A stretch of 64,000 nt of DNA from Nostoc sp. HK-01 (GTDB lineage: Bacteria; Cyanobacteriota; Cyanobacteriia; Cyanobacteriales; Nostocaceae), in assembly GCA_003990705.1 (NCBI GenBank), contig AP018318.1:4219501-4283500 (forward strand). The letters are read 5' to 3'. The position numbers were made by a program, and so were the translations under genes. This document shows, one piece after another, positions 47,284 through 56,422 of this stretch. Below the pieces are notes generated by a model, which was not told the origin of the DNA, ran no database searches, and was given only the letters and a program-made list of their open reading frames with translations. Numbering within the stretch: the stretch's first letter is position 1; each line of letters starts with the position of its first letter.

Positions 47284-48423
47284 TTAACTGGGATACCAGA
47301 TAGATTCTAGGGTGTGGGCTAGATGATTTGCAGTTGCTGGGTTATGCTCATCTAGCAAAACTGTAACGTGTCCCAATTTTCGCCCAGGACGAGATTCGGT
47401 TTTGTTGTACCAGTGAACGGTTGCGCGGGGAATGGCGGCTAATTGTTGACGCTGGCTTTGATAGCCACTCGCAGAATTTTCATATCCCAACAGGTTCACC
47501 ATAATAGCCATACGACAGTGTAAAGTTGGATTACCTAAAGGCAAACCACACACGGCTCTGAGGTGTTGTTCAAATTGAGAAGTTTCGCAAGCATCAATAG
47601 AGAAATGTCCCGAATTATGGGTGCGGGGCGCTATTTCGTTGACTAGAACTTTACCATTTTTGGTGAGAAATAGTTCTATACCAAACACTCCAACAACTTC
47701 TAGGCTATTTAATAAAGTATGGGCGATCGCTTGACTTTGCTCTATTTGATTAAGTGTAATATCCGCAGGGGCTATAACTCGCCGACATACTTGCTGTTCT
47801 TGTTGGGTTTCTACCACTGGATAGATGACAACTTCACCATTTACAGAACGGGCGGCAATTACCGCTAGTTCCCGTTCAAATGGTATAAATTCTTCAATTA
47901 AAAACTGTGATTGATTTGCTATTTGAGCTAACTTTTGCTGTAAACTTGCTAAATCTTGGATAATAAATGTGCCTTGTCCGTCGTAACCATGACGACGAGA
48001 TTTTAAAACAACAGGAAAACTTAAAGCCTCTAGCTGAGGGGCTAAATTCTCTACATCATCTACGGCAAAAAATTGCGGAACAGGTAAGCCTAAATCTCGC
48101 AAATAACAGCGCTGATGATATTTATCTAATAATGGCGATAAAGCTTCTAATCTCGGACGGAAGCAAACACCTTGATTAGCTAATAAAGATAAAGCATCGA
48201 GGTCAACAAATTCATTTTCAAAGGTGATGACATCACTTTTTTGAGCTAAAATTTCTGTGGCTTTTGCATCATCAATTGCCGCAAAAACTGTATCTTGGGC
48301 AATAGCTACAGCCGGATCAAATTTACTAGGAGTCTGTACAATTAATTCTACTCCTAGTTTTTGCGCTGCATCTCCCATCATCCAGGCTAGTTGCCCACCA
48401 CCAATTACACCAACACGCTTCAT
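47284..48423 (-). CDS. purK: N5-carboxyaminoimidazole ribonucleotide synthase PurK
   Basis: 379 residues from the ATG at 48423, which overlaps the upstream stop codon as ATGA; the ATG at 48429 is in the same frame. It begins MKRVGVIGGGQLAWMMG and has an ATP-grasp core with VLKSRRHGYDGQGTFII, IEEFIPFERELAVIAAR and VNEIAPRTHNSGHFSI. It makes N5-CAIR from AIR, bicarbonate and ATP in purine synthesis. It is probably translationally coupled to the pentapeptide gene. The 6S RNA gene lies 61 bp downstream on the same strand. Confidence 0.93.
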   Translation of the reverse strand: MKRVGVIGGGQLAWMMGDAAQKLGVELIVQTPSKFDPAVAIAQDTVFAAIDDAKATEILAQKSDVITFENEFVDLDALSLLANQGVCFRPRLEALSPLLDKYHQRCYLRDLGLPVPQFFAVDDVENLAPQLEALSFPVVLKSRRHGYDGQGTFIIQDLASLQQKLAQIANQSQFLIEEFIPFERELAVIAARSVNGEVVIYPVVETQQEQQVCRRVIAPADITLNQIEQSQAIAHTLLNSLEVVGVFGIELFLTKNGKVLVNEIAPRTHNSGHFSIDACETSQFEQHLRAVCGLPLGNPTLHCRMAIMVNLLGYENSASGYQSQRQQLAAIPRATVHWYNKTESRPGRKLGHVTVLLDEHNPATANHLAHTLESIWYPS

Positions 48424-48989
48424 CGACATCCTAAAGATTCACGAGTTTCTACGCCAGTTTTGGAATTTACTCCACTAGCTTTACTGCACAGTTCTTTGAT
48501 TTGCGCTTTATCCAAAACTGCATCAGTGAAGTCTGCACCTTGAATATTTACATCTGTAAACAGGGCGCGAAGTAACAAGGCTTCTTTCAAAACGGCATCG
48601 CTTAAATCAGCCCCTGTTAAGTTTACCTGATCGACCATCGCATTGGTTAAATCAGCATGGTGAAGATTGGCTTTAGTCATCACTGAAGCACTCATGACGG
48701 CTCCACGCAAGTCAGCACCTGTAAAGTTAGCCATCTCCATATTCGCGTTAGAAAATTCCGCAGCTTGCAAAGTTTGTCCCGAAAAATCTCGTCTCGCTAA
48801 CTCTGCATTACTAAATGACAAGGGATGAGTCCAGTCTACTGCAAGGGCGTTAAGAGGCAGGAGGCAGAAGGCAGAAGGCAGGAGCAAGAGGGTAAGAATA
48901 GTTATTACTGTGTAGTGATTTTTGCTCAGGCGAATCAGGCAAAATAAGAAAATTCCTAAAAGTAATGTTAATCCTGTTAGCCAAAACAT
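48420..48989 (-). CDS. Exported pentapeptide-repeat protein
   Basis: 189 residues. Two hydrophobic stretches open the protein (about 3-21 and 28-48), the second ending in LNALAVDW, a likely signal-peptidase site. The rest is a series of A(D/N)Lxx pentapeptides (FTGADLRGAVMSASVMTKAN and similar), a right-handed square helix. Residues about 36-46 (LLPSAFCLLPL) are coded by a heptamer repeat. The stop codon overlaps the purK start. The function is unknown; many cyanobacterial relatives are lumenal or periplasmic. Confidence 0.8.
   Translation of the reverse strand: MFWLTGLTLLLGIFLFCLIRLSKNHYTVITILTLLLLPSAFCLLPLNALAVDWTHPLSFSNAELARRDFSGQTLQAAEFSNANMEMANFTGADLRGAVMSASVMTKANLHHADLTNAMVDQVNLTGADLSDAVLKEALLLRALFTDVNIQGADFTDAVLDKAQIKELCSKASGVNSKTGVETRESLGCR
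48854..48884. repeat. AGGCAGGA/AGGCAGAA heptamer array
   Basis: AGGCAGGAGGCAGAAGGCAG and similar units, about four copies, lie inside the 5' part of the pentapeptide gene, in antisense, and code for the hydrophobic residues of its export segment. Confidence 0.75.
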
Positions 48990-49678
48990 ATTATTTTTTT
49001 AAGTATTGTAGATTACCTTAGCTTAACATTTTGTAACTTAAGTCAGGCGATCGCTAAATTATTCATGAGACATAAGATATCCAGCTTGGTTGCGAGTGAG
49101 TATCTAGAAACTACTAATATTCACTACAGCATCTGCTCACTTTTATATTTACAATTCTTGATTTTATAAATTAGATTTTGCGATATAAATATTCTTATTA
49201 AATAGAATTCAGAAGTCAAAATATCAGGATGAGTGGTAGATAAACTAATGGGAGATTCGGAAACCCACACTTTCTTGTTGAGAAAGCCTGATTCTTATTC
49301 AACTTTATTCATCTATAAATAGAGTTATTTACATTTCTTTATGATGGATTTTCTAAGTAAAGTTTATTAACTTTTGCTGTTAACCTTAATTATCCCCTGT
49401 TAGTCTTCTTATTAAGGTGATTAGTCAGCGTTGCTTGAGCATATTGATTATCTGTCTGGAATGCTTGGCTACCTGCACAAGAGGAGAATTAACTTGAGTT
49501 TCATAATAGTTGCTTGGCACGTATAAAAAGATAGGAGGAAGGTGAAAGTTCAAGAGGTTACAAAATAGGCTTTTTAGCCTTCTCTAACAGTCGGATTATT
49601 TCTATTGCCACTTGTTAGTTAGAAACCTATCAGTTTATATTCAGCAACTACACAAAATTCGTAAGCAGCATTACACAA
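48990..49678. other. Long intergenic region
   Basis: 689 bp. Visible items are a small hairpin CTTTCT-TGTTG-AGAAAG after CGGAAACCCACA (about 49257-49288), an ACCTTAAT...ATTAAGGT pair near 49383-49418, and AGGCT-TTTT-AGCCT at 49567-49580. A 21-codon ORF near 49462 (MLGYLHKRRINLSF) has no good ribosome site. A small RNA is possible but unproven. Confidence 0.35.
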
Positions 49679-50002
49679 ATGATGAAACATTATTCTCTGG
49701 AATGGATTGAGACTTGGTGCCAAGAAAATGGCTGGACAGAATTATTTGTTGAACGGCGGAATAATTATTGGGCATTTCCTCCAGGCGGAGTAATGCCAGA
49801 ACCAATTCCATCTCATGTGTTGAGAGGAATTAAAGCAGAAAAAGGACTCACCTTTGAAGAAAGAATTTGGTCAATGTCAGCCGTAATTGGTACGGTTGTA
49901 GCTGTCGCAAGCACCTTTATACTTAGATGTCCAATGCCTTTGGTAATGGCCTTTGCCTTTAATGCTGTAACAGTAGCTCAATTAGAATTAGAAGATGTTT
50001 AA
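49679..50002 (+). CDS. Small hypothetical protein with a hydrophobic C-terminal half
   Basis: 107 residues. The N-terminal half is soluble and Trp-rich (HYSLEWIETWCQENGWTELF, PPGGVMPEPIPSHVL). The C-terminal half holds one or two short hydrophobic segments (about 63-98). Two adjacent ATG codons could serve as start. I do not recognise a named family, but the composition and length look like a conserved cyanobacterial protein. It is alone on its strand, followed by repeat DNA. Confidence 0.65.
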   Translation: MMKHYSLEWIETWCQENGWTELFVERRNNYWAFPPGGVMPEPIPSHVLRGIKAEKGLTFEERIWSMSAVIGTVVAVASTFILRCPMPLVMAFAFNAVTVAQLELEDV

Positions 50003-50025
50003 TCGGAATCAAAGGTCAATAGTGA

Positions 50026-50160
50026 GCCAGCGCGGTCTTCTCCCCAAGGGAGAGGCTAACGCCCGCCGTAGGATGCTCAAAGGCCTGTAGGGGGTTTCCC
50101 CAATGAGCAACTGGCGTTAGCGCAGCGTTAGCGACGTTAGGAGCGTTACCCCGAAGGGGT
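50026..50160. repeat. Intergenic GC-rich repeat cluster
   Basis: Sequences such as TCTTCTCCCCAAGGGAGAGG, GGCGTTAGCGCAGCGTTAGC and ACCCCGAAGGGGT form several short hairpins. The base composition is much richer in GC than the flanks. This is typical scattered repeat DNA of filamentous cyanobacteria. Confidence 0.7.
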
Positions 50161-50186
50161 CAATGGTAATAAAAGTTGACAAATGA

Positions 50187-51422
50187 TTATTGACCAGATT
50201 CTTTGGAGATTTTTTCAATTTGTTGGGCAAAGTAAGATTCCTCATGTTTAAGTTGTTGAGCTAGTTGTAAGCCTTGTTGAAAGGCTGAGAGTGCTTGAGG
50301 ATAGTCTTTTTGTTGTAGGTAAATTTGCCCAATTTGATCATAAGCTTGCATTAAGCCATAAGAGTTAGAAGTTTTTGCTTGGGTCTCGATGAGAATTTGA
50401 CTTGTTTGTAATGCTGCGTCGATTTGTCCTTGGGAACGATAGAGGGCAATTAACTTTTGTAAAGCTTCCGCAGCTATAACAAATTGCTGTGATTCCCAAG
50501 CAGTTGTATAAGCTTGTTGATAGTTATTAAAAGCTTCTTGTATCAGGTTAGGATTTTCTTTGGCTAAAGATTCATAATTAGCTGCGATCGCTAATTTTAA
50601 TTGTGGTATTTTGAGAATATTTTCTGGGTCAGTATACAGTAAAGCTAACTTATTTAATGTATCGATAGCCTGTTGCGGTTGTTTGCCTTGCTGGTAAATA
50701 TAAGCTAACTGTTTTAGATATGTTAGCTCACTGGTGCGATCGCCTCCAGCGGTAGCTATGTTAAATAATTCTTGATATGTGGCGGCGGCTTGGGGATAAT
50801 CGAACCAAGCTAAGTTTAATTCTGCAATTGTTTGCAGGGTTGATAACTCTGCGGTTTTATCTTGTTGCTGGCGTACCGCTGTCAAAATTTGATTGTAAAC
50901 TTCTAAAGCATTTTTAGGCGATCGCACATTTTGATAAGCTTCACCTAAAGCCTGCAATAATTCTACATTTACGCCTTGTTTAGCAATGGTTTTTGGCGAT
51001 AAAGCCTGTTTTTGAATTGCTTGCAATCGTTGATTTATATAAAATAATTCTTGACGGTCGTTTTGATTCCACGCGATCGCACCTACCCTAGATAAAGCTT
51101 GAATTTCGGGTATTGTACCCAAATAACGTCGCAAACGGATTTCGCGGTTCCAAATTTCCCACGCCGTTACCTTATCTCCAGCTTGCAATGTCGCCGTTGC
51201 TTGTTGATTTAATTCATCCAATGCAGTGTTTAACTGTATTTGTTCTACCAGAGTTAACGGTTCTTTATTTGCAGAACTTCGCACCAGAGGATCAGGTGTA
51301 GTAATTTCTAAGGGGCTGGGAGGAAATTTATCCGCTTGGTTAGGGTCTTTAGGTGCAGCCAGAGTCAAAGAGTTATTTAATAATATAGAAAAAATTGCGA
51401 TCGCACATAAGCGCCTGAGCAT
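50187..51422 (-). CDS. Exported TPR-repeat protein
   Basis: 411 residues. A signal peptide opens the protein (RRLCAIAIFSILLNNSLTLA, then AP). About six tetratricopeptide-like helical pairs follow, such as ALGEAYQNVRSPKNALEVYN, YLKQLAYIYQQGKQPQQAID and QIGQIYLQQKDYPQALSAFQ. TPR arrays bind protein partners; this one should act in the periplasm or thylakoid lumen. No enzyme motif is seen. It appears monocistronic. Confidence 0.8.
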   Translation of the reverse strand: MLRRLCAIAIFSILLNNSLTLAAPKDPNQADKFPPSPLEITTPDPLVRSSANKEPLTLVEQIQLNTALDELNQQATATLQAGDKVTAWEIWNREIRLRRYLGTIPEIQALSRVGAIAWNQNDRQELFYINQRLQAIQKQALSPKTIAKQGVNVELLQALGEAYQNVRSPKNALEVYNQILTAVRQQQDKTAELSTLQTIAELNLAWFDYPQAAATYQELFNIATAGGDRTSELTYLKQLAYIYQQGKQPQQAIDTLNKLALLYTDPENILKIPQLKLAIAANYESLAKENPNLIQEAFNNYQQAYTTAWESQQFVIAAEALQKLIALYRSQGQIDAALQTSQILIETQAKTSNSYGLMQAYDQIGQIYLQQKDYPQALSAFQQGLQLAQQLKHEESYFAQQIEKISKESGQ

Positions 51423-51582
51423 AAATACTTTACCTTACCAAAATTGGACGAGAATTAGTTACTAGCTCAATAATGACGACATTTGTCTAAAAATTCTCCA
51501 GACGCTAATAGATTTGTTGCAACATCAGGGTTGAAGTAACATCAAGCATTTACAAATAATTCATAGTTCTGCTTCACAAAAT

Positions 51583-51615
51583 TTCATACTTTAGACTTCA
51601 GACTTCATACTTCAT
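51583..51615. repeat. Heptamer repeat upstream of cpcT
   Basis: Units TTCATACT, TTAGACT, TCAGACT, TCATACT recur just before the cpcT leader. It may be part of the promoter region or neutral repeat DNA. Confidence 0.5.
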
Positions 51616-51660
51616 TAAAATACTCAAAGAGATTTTTAAACAACGAAAGATAATCTATAA

Positions 51661-52251
51661 ATGACAAGCTCTACAGATATTACTACCTTAGCTCGATGGA
51701 TGGCGGCTGATTTTAGCAACCAAGCTCAGGCTTTTGAAAATCCCCCATTTTATGCACATATCCGCGTGTGTATGCGTCCCTTACCTTTGGATTTGTTATC
51801 AGGGGTAAGTTTTTTTGTAGAACAAGCTTATGACTATACCCTGAATGACCCCTATCGCTTGCGGGTGTTAAAGTTGGTGAATGCAGGCGATCGCATTCAA
51901 ATTGAAAACTACACTGTTAAACAAGAAGAAAAATTTTACGGTGCATCCCGTAACCTAGAACTCCTCAAAACCCTCACAGCCGATGACTTAGAAAAATTAC
52001 CAGGATGTAACATGATTGTCGAATGGACTGGTAATAGCTTCAAAGGTACTGTAGAACCAGGGAAAGGCTGTATTGTGTTTCGTAAAGGTCAAAGAACTTA
52101 CTTAGATAGCGAATTTGAAATCGACGGCGAGAAATTTATCAGCCTTGACAGAGGACGCGACCCAGAAACCGACGAACATATCTGGGGTTCCGTCGCCGGG
52201 CCATTTTACTTTGTCCGGTGGGCAAGTTTTGCCGATGAAGTTAAGTGCTGA
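51661..52251 (+). CDS. cpcT: CpcT/CpeT-type phycobiliprotein lyase
   Basis: 196 residues. Family marks include LARWMAADFSNQAQAFENPP near the start, IRVCMRPLP, SFFVEQAYDYTLNDPYR and the C-terminal HIWGSVAGPFYFVRW. CpcT attaches phycocyanobilin to Cys153 of the phycocyanin beta subunit; CpeT acts on phycoerythrin. Sequence alone does not fully separate the two, but the length and start agree with CpcT. It acts in phycobilisome assembly in the cytosol. No phycobilisome structural genes are nearby. Confidence 0.85.
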   Translation: MTSSTDITTLARWMAADFSNQAQAFENPPFYAHIRVCMRPLPLDLLSGVSFFVEQAYDYTLNDPYRLRVLKLVNAGDRIQIENYTVKQEEKFYGASRNLELLKTLTADDLEKLPGCNMIVEWTGNSFKGTVEPGKGCIVFRKGQRTYLDSEFEIDGEKFISLDRGRDPETDEHIWGSVAGPFYFVRWASFADEVKC

Positions 52252-52277
52252 GTGCTGAACGCCGAGTAAATAGGGAT

Positions 52278-52313
52278 TTGACTTTTAACTTTTGACTTTT
52301 AACTTTTGACTTT
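52278..52313. repeat. TTGACTTTTAAC tandem repeat
   Basis: Two and a half copies of TTTGACTTTTAAC separate the convergent cpcT and phosphodiesterase genes. It is likely neutral repeat DNA. Confidence 0.6.
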
Positions 52314-52315
52314 CT

Positions 52316-53113
52316 TTAGTATCCTGTTGCTGCTAACTCCAGTGGATGAAAATAGGGAACTCGTTCTATCGATGTTTCCCAACTACCACTGGGGTATAGT
52401 TTCAGTAGGCGAAAACCTGGGGCTTTTTGGTCAATAGCAAAAGTGGGACTATGAGAACGAAACTGAATACAAGTTGACGGAGTTCCTAAATAGCCGACGT
52501 TGTGGCGCTGGCGTTGGAATTGTTGATGAATATGACCAAATAAAACTAATTTAACTTGTGGATAGCGATCGATCACTGCAAATAATTCTTCGGGATTTTT
52601 CAGGCCACTGCTATCAAGCCATGCAGAATTCACTAAAAAAGGTGGATGATGAAACGCTATCAATGTTGGGTTATTACCTAGTTTTGCTAATTCCGAGTCC
52701 AGCCAACTTAGAGTATTAGTTGTCAGATGACCATGTACACGTCCAGGTACAGCCGAATTCAGTAAGATAAAATTCCAATTACCGCGCTGGAAAGACTTGC
52801 GCCGGGAAATCATTCCTACATTCAGAATTTCATTCATAGCGATCGCACAGTCATGATTTCCTGGTAGCCAGTAAGTAGGTATTTGTAACTGATGAATTAA
52901 ACTTTGCAGATGTTCATAAGAATCAGAAGTACCATCCCCAGATAAATCTCCGGTTAATAATAGTAAATCAATTTCCGATTTTAACTCCTTTAATCGCTCC
53001 AGCACTACCTTAAATGACTCAATGGTAGGCATTCCCAGTAGTTGATGGCTTTCTGAGGCAAACAGATGTATATCTGTTATCTGAGCGATCGATACGGTAG
53101 ATACTTGATTCAT
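52316..53113 (-). CDS. cpdA: CpdA/Icc-like metallophosphoesterase
   Basis: 265 residues. The metal-binding motifs of the calcineurin-like fold are all present: IAQITDIHLF, LLLTGDLSGDG, WLPGNHDCA, IAFHHPPF and LVLFGHIHQQF. This pattern is typical of class III cyclic nucleotide phosphodiesterases (CpdA), which cleave cAMP with Fe/Mn. Cyanobacteria use cAMP in motility and stress, so a signalling role fits the phototaxis genes in the window, but substrate is not proven. Confidence 0.85.
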   Translation of the reverse strand: MNQVSTVSIAQITDIHLFASESHQLLGMPTIESFKVVLERLKELKSEIDLLLLTGDLSGDGTSDSYEHLQSLIHQLQIPTYWLPGNHDCAIAMNEILNVGMISRRKSFQRGNWNFILLNSAVPGRVHGHLTTNTLSWLDSELAKLGNNPTLIAFHHPPFLVNSAWLDSSGLKNPEELFAVIDRYPQVKLVLFGHIHQQFQRQRHNVGYLGTPSTCIQFRSHSPTFAIDQKAPGFRLLKLYPSGSWETSIERVPYFHPLELAATGY

Positions 53114-53612
53114 CCTTCACTGCTCACACTATGCTTATCTTTGTACCCTGATGTTTGTTTCTGGCAGAATCCTGAAATTTAATTCAAGTAGCAAAACTAG
53201 CTTGATATTAAATGCCTGCCCTATAATTAGTGTGGCAACTTACCCCTGAAGCTGTCAGCTTTAACTCAAAAATATGTTGCCATACTTTAAGTAATTTTTA
53301 TACTTAAAGCTGTTTATAAAAATACAATTTTAAATATTTTTTTTTGCATCTATCTTAAGATAGAAATTTTATTTTTTGTAGTTGACTTGCTTAAGGTAAA
53401 TATAGCTAGTTATCGATGAAAATCAACCTTTTATAGCAATAACTAAGGTTGTGAGGACATCAGTAAATGAAACAAAAGACTTTTAACTCTGTAACCTGTA
53501 ACCTGCCATATCAGGTCTGAGTAAAATAGGTTGAATATTTTGTGTAATTACCCTAGCTTTTTTACATATTCATTCTTATACTACGTTAAACCCATAAATA
53601 TACCGGACTAAT
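53114..53612. other. Intergenic region with structured DNA
   Basis: 499 bp. It holds an 11-bp stem (AGTGTGGCAAC at 53229-53239 with GTTGCCATACT at 53276-53286, one G-T pair) enclosing a small hairpin AAGCT-GTC-AGCTT. A second hairpin CTTTAAGT / ACTTAAAG follows at 53285-53309, then the palindrome CTATCTTAAGATAG at 53350-53363 next to a T-rich stretch. This could be a small RNA gene; I cannot name it. Confidence 0.4.
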
Positions 53613-54062
53613 ATGAGTAACAGCAAAAAAGTGAGTGAAAATCTGAGTACTGGGGGACAAGTAACTCCTGAAGAATTACAGCAGTTAGCACAAGAAGGTT
53701 TTAAGTCTGTGCTAAACCTACGTTCCCCTGACGAAGCAGGTTTTTTAAATGATGAGCAACAACAAGCAGAAGAAGCCGGACTAGAATACGCCAACATCCC
53801 ATTAAAACCTTCACAAGCAAATCAAGAACTAACAGAGTTAGCCATTGAAAAGATTGAAAACTTACCTAAACCAATTTTGATTCATTGTGCGGCGGGAGCA
53901 AGAGCAGGTGGTATCGCCTTAATAGCCACTGCTGTGAATGAAGGTTTAACTTATGAACAAATCACTCAAAGAGCTAGTGAACTGGGGATTAATTTGGAAC
54001 AACCACACCTCAAGCAATTTTTACTCGATAAATATATTGCAGATCAAGCCGAGAAAGCTTAG
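53613..54062 (+). CDS. DUF442/BLH-type phosphatase
   Basis: 149 residues. The protein-tyrosine-phosphatase-like fold shows VLNLRSPDEAGF and the active-site loop LIHCAAGARAGG, in which Cys and Arg are in a CX4R spacing as in the DUF442 group instead of the common CX5R. It was first named for its fusion to beta-lactamase-like hydrolases linked with sulfide oxidation; solitary forms are of unknown substrate. It lies upstream of a DUF5132 gene after 136 bp. Confidence 0.82.
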   Translation: MSNSKKVSENLSTGGQVTPEELQQLAQEGFKSVLNLRSPDEAGFLNDEQQQAEEAGLEYANIPLKPSQANQELTELAIEKIENLPKPILIHCAAGARAGGIALIATAVNEGLTYEQITQRASELGINLEQPHLKQFLLDKYIADQAEKA

Positions 54063-54197
54063 TTCAACTTTAGCCAAATAACCTCAATTCTTATCAAATA
54101 CACGTTACATTACTTTGCAGTCTGAAGCTTGTTTACCTAATTACTAACGAAAAAGAATTAAAATAAACTGAGGTAAAACCAGGGAGGTGAACATAAT

Positions 54198-54482
54198 ATG
54201 TCAGTAAAACTTTTACCAGACCTTGGAGATTTAGCCGAAGGACTAGGAATTACAGGTATTGTCGGAGTTGTGCTTGTGCCTGTATTGTTGCCAGTAGTAG
54301 CTGGTGTTGGTAGACCAGTAGCCAAAGCAGTTGTCAAAAAAGGAATCTTGTTCTACGAAAAAAGCAAAGAAGCGATCGCAGAAGTTAGCGAAACCTGGGA
54401 AGATATCATTGCCGAAGCTAAGGCCGAAATTGGTGAGGAACGGATGAAATCAGCCGAACCCAGAGAAACACCTTTGCGTTAA
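54198..54482 (+). CDS. DUF5132 small membrane-associated protein
   Basis: 94 residues. A hydrophobic stretch (about 16-40, GITGIVGVVLVPVLLPVVAG) is followed by a charged helical tail (SKEAIAEVSETWEDIIAEAK). This is the pattern of the DUF5132 family of cyanobacteria. The start is marked by GGGAGGTGA, one of the strongest ribosome sites in the window, so it may be highly translated. The function is unknown. It ends 16 bp before the end of the convergent regulator gene. Confidence 0.75.
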   Translation: MSVKLLPDLGDLAEGLGITGIVGVVLVPVLLPVVAGVGRPVAKAVVKKGILFYEKSKEAIAEVSETWEDIIAEAKAEIGEERMKSAEPRETPLR

Positions 54483-54497
54483 AAAATCAATCCCGTA

Positions 54498-55184
54498 CTA
54501 AGACTCTCGCAAAACATATCCCACACCCCGCACCGTTTGAATCAGGCGTTTTTGCCCTTCATCTTCAATTTTGAGGCGTAAATAACGAATATACACCTCA
54601 ATCACATTTGACTCACCCATAAAATCATAACCCCAAACATTTTCTAATATTTGTTCGCGGGTTAATACCTCACGGGGATGTTCCATTAAAAACTTTAATA
54701 ACTCAAATTCTTTCATTGTCAAATCAATTACCCGTCCATTATGGATAGCGCGGCGGGTTGAGATATCTAAAACTAAATCCCCAAAGCGTAACTGCTCTGT
54801 TGTATCAATATCAGGTTTTAAATAAAGGCGAATTAGCTTTAAAAATTCTTCTGGGCGGTAAGGTTTAAGAATATAATCATCGGCTCCCGCTTCTAGACAA
54901 GCTACACGGTCATCCACGGTATCTCTAGCCATCAAGACCAGTACAGGAGAACGCATTCCTGAACTTCTAATATTTTTACATAACGAAAGTCCAGATTCTC
55001 CCGCCAGCATCCGGTCTAGAACAATTAAAGCAGGTTGACAATCACGACTGTATTGCAAACCACTGGCTGCATCATGAGCCAAAATCGCATCATAACCAGC
55101 TTCTTGCAAATCAGAAGATAGCTGAGTTGCAAGGCTTTCATCAGTTTCAATCACCAAAACACAGGGACTGTGAGCAACTGTCAT
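54498..55184 (-). CDS. OmpR-type response regulator, NblR-like
   Basis: 228 residues. The receiver (about 8-122) has the phospho-acceptor Asp in LIVLDRMLAGESG and Lys in YILKPY. It departs from the norm in two places: the acidic pocket reads IETDES instead of a classic EDD, and the switch Thr/Ser is Met (VLVLMARD). The winged-helix output (about 130-226) is regular, ending VRGVGYVLRES. The odd receiver recalls NblR, which controls phycobilisome degradation and works without phosphorylation. The NAD kinase gene is upstream on the same strand. I am not certain of the NblR name. Confidence 0.82.
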   Translation of the reverse strand: MTVAHSPCVLVIETDESLATQLSSDLQEAGYDAILAHDAASGLQYSRDCQPALIVLDRMLAGESGLSLCKNIRSSGMRSPVLVLMARDTVDDRVACLEAGADDYILKPYRPEEFLKLIRLYLKPDIDTTEQLRFGDLVLDISTRRAIHNGRVIDLTMKEFELLKFLMEHPREVLTREQILENVWGYDFMGESNVIEVYIRYLRLKIEDEGQKRLIQTVRGVGYVLRES

Positions 55185-55190
55185 AAATTA

Positions 55191-55239
55191 AGTCAAAAGT
55201 CAATGGTCAATGGTCAACAGTCAAGAGTCAAAAATCAAT
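55191..55239. repeat. Heptamer repeat of the GTCAATG type
   Basis: AAGTCAAAAGTCAATGGTCA and further GTCAATGGTCAACAGTCAAG units fill most of the leader of the response regulator gene. Confidence 0.7.
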
Positions 55240-55347
55240 ATTTCTTTTTATTCAGCACTTTGCTATAACTTTGTTTTCCAATTCTATTTATAAACTAGCA
55301 ATTCGGGAAAAAACAAAGAAACAATTTTGACTATTGACGTTTGACCA

Positions 55348-56271
55348 TTACGGTAACTCCACAGAAGTGGGTTTGGCTATATGCGGAAGACCCCATCCGA
55401 GTTTTTCGCGCAAGATGCGGAAAAATTCTGGTGGTTGTAAACGAATAAATCGGACACTATATTGCGATCGCTCTAAATATACCCGATCTTCCGAGAACAC
55501 ATAACATCCGCCATTACCATCTACCACCATCACCAAACGCGGAATATTTACCGGATAAATATTTACCGTCTCTGTATCTGGGAACACCAACGCTCTAGAA
55601 GCTAAAGAGTGAGGGCAAATCGGCACTAACTGTAAAGCTGAGATACCAGGAGTGACTACCGGGCCGCCTGCACTGAGTGAATAAGCTGTAGAACCAGTAG
55701 GTGTAGAAACAATTATGCCATCAGCGGCAATATCTACTGGCGCGTGCCGACCAATAGCAATTTCAAAATGGCACATACAGGTTAATGGTTCCCGATGCAG
55801 CACCATTTCGTTTAAGCACAAGGCTTCCCATAGTACTGACTCCCCGCGCAATACCTTCACAGTCAGCATTGCCCGTTCTTCAATTTCATACTCACCTGCC
55901 ATTGCTTGTTCAAGAGCTTGAGGCAGTTGATTGAGATAAGCTTCCGTCAAAAACCCCATGTGACCAGTATTCACCGTCAAAAGAGGAATTCCCAGCGGCG
56001 CAACCTGACGAGACGCAGCTAAAACAGTACCATCTCCCCCAAGTACAACAGCAAACTTCATATCTGAGTCAAAACCTGGGGGTGTCAAACCGTCAATGGG
56101 AGTGTGGCATATAGGACTATCTGGATTAGCGTAGCCCAATATCCCACCGATGCTACTTGTGACACATACATCCCAACCAGCAGCGGTGAGTTTCTCTTCT
56201 AATTCGATAGCGACGCGACTGGCTATCGGCTTTAAATCATTGTAGATAATGCCTGCTTTCGGCACATTCAA
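55348..56271 (-). CDS. nadK: NAD kinase
   Basis: 307 residues. The family signature GGDGT is in [14 protein letters not shown], and the second motif is [14 protein letters not shown]. It makes NADP from NAD with ATP or polyphosphate. Cyanobacteria usually have two NAD kinases; this C-terminal shape ([15 protein letters not shown]) matches one of them. It is upstream of the NblR-like regulator. An internal AVVLGGD strand fits the expected alpha/beta fold. It is probably essential for photosynthetic NADP supply. Confidence 0.93.
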   Translation of the reverse strand: MNVPKAGIIYNDLKPIASRVAIELEEKLTAAGWDVCVTSSIGGILGYANPDSPICHTPIDGLTPPGFDSDMKFAVVLGGDGTVLAASRQVAPLGIPLLTVNTGHMGFLTEAYLNQLPQALEQAMAGEYEIEERAMLTVKVLRGESVLWEALCLNEMVLHREPLTCMCHFEIAIGRHAPVDIAADGIIVSTPTGSTAYSLSAGGPVVTPGISALQLVPICPHSLASRALVFPDTETVNIYPVNIPRLVMVVDGNGGCYVFSEDRVYLERSQYSVRFIRLQPPEFFRILREKLGWGLPHIAKPTSVELP

Positions 56272-56388
56272 ATATCCAAACTTTTAGCGATGCTTTGTAC
56301 TATGTAATCCTTACATATTTTGAGTCTGTGAGCAAAAGTCAAAAAGAAGGCAGGCGTAAAGTGTATACATTACTCAGCACTATTGATG

Positions 56389-56422
56389 ATTGACCCTTGA
56401 CCATTGACTATTGACTATTGAC
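56389..56422. repeat. TTGACCA/TTGACTA heptamer repeat
   Basis: TTGACCCTTGACCATTGACT and TATTGACTATTGACC overlap the stop codon of ycf39. It is the same family as at 33424-33446. Confidence 0.7.

Noticed and set aside
49250-49300. Yfr1-like small RNA
   Set aside because: CGGAAACCCACAC followed by a short hairpin resembles Yfr1, but the conserved ACTCCTCACAC core is not present.
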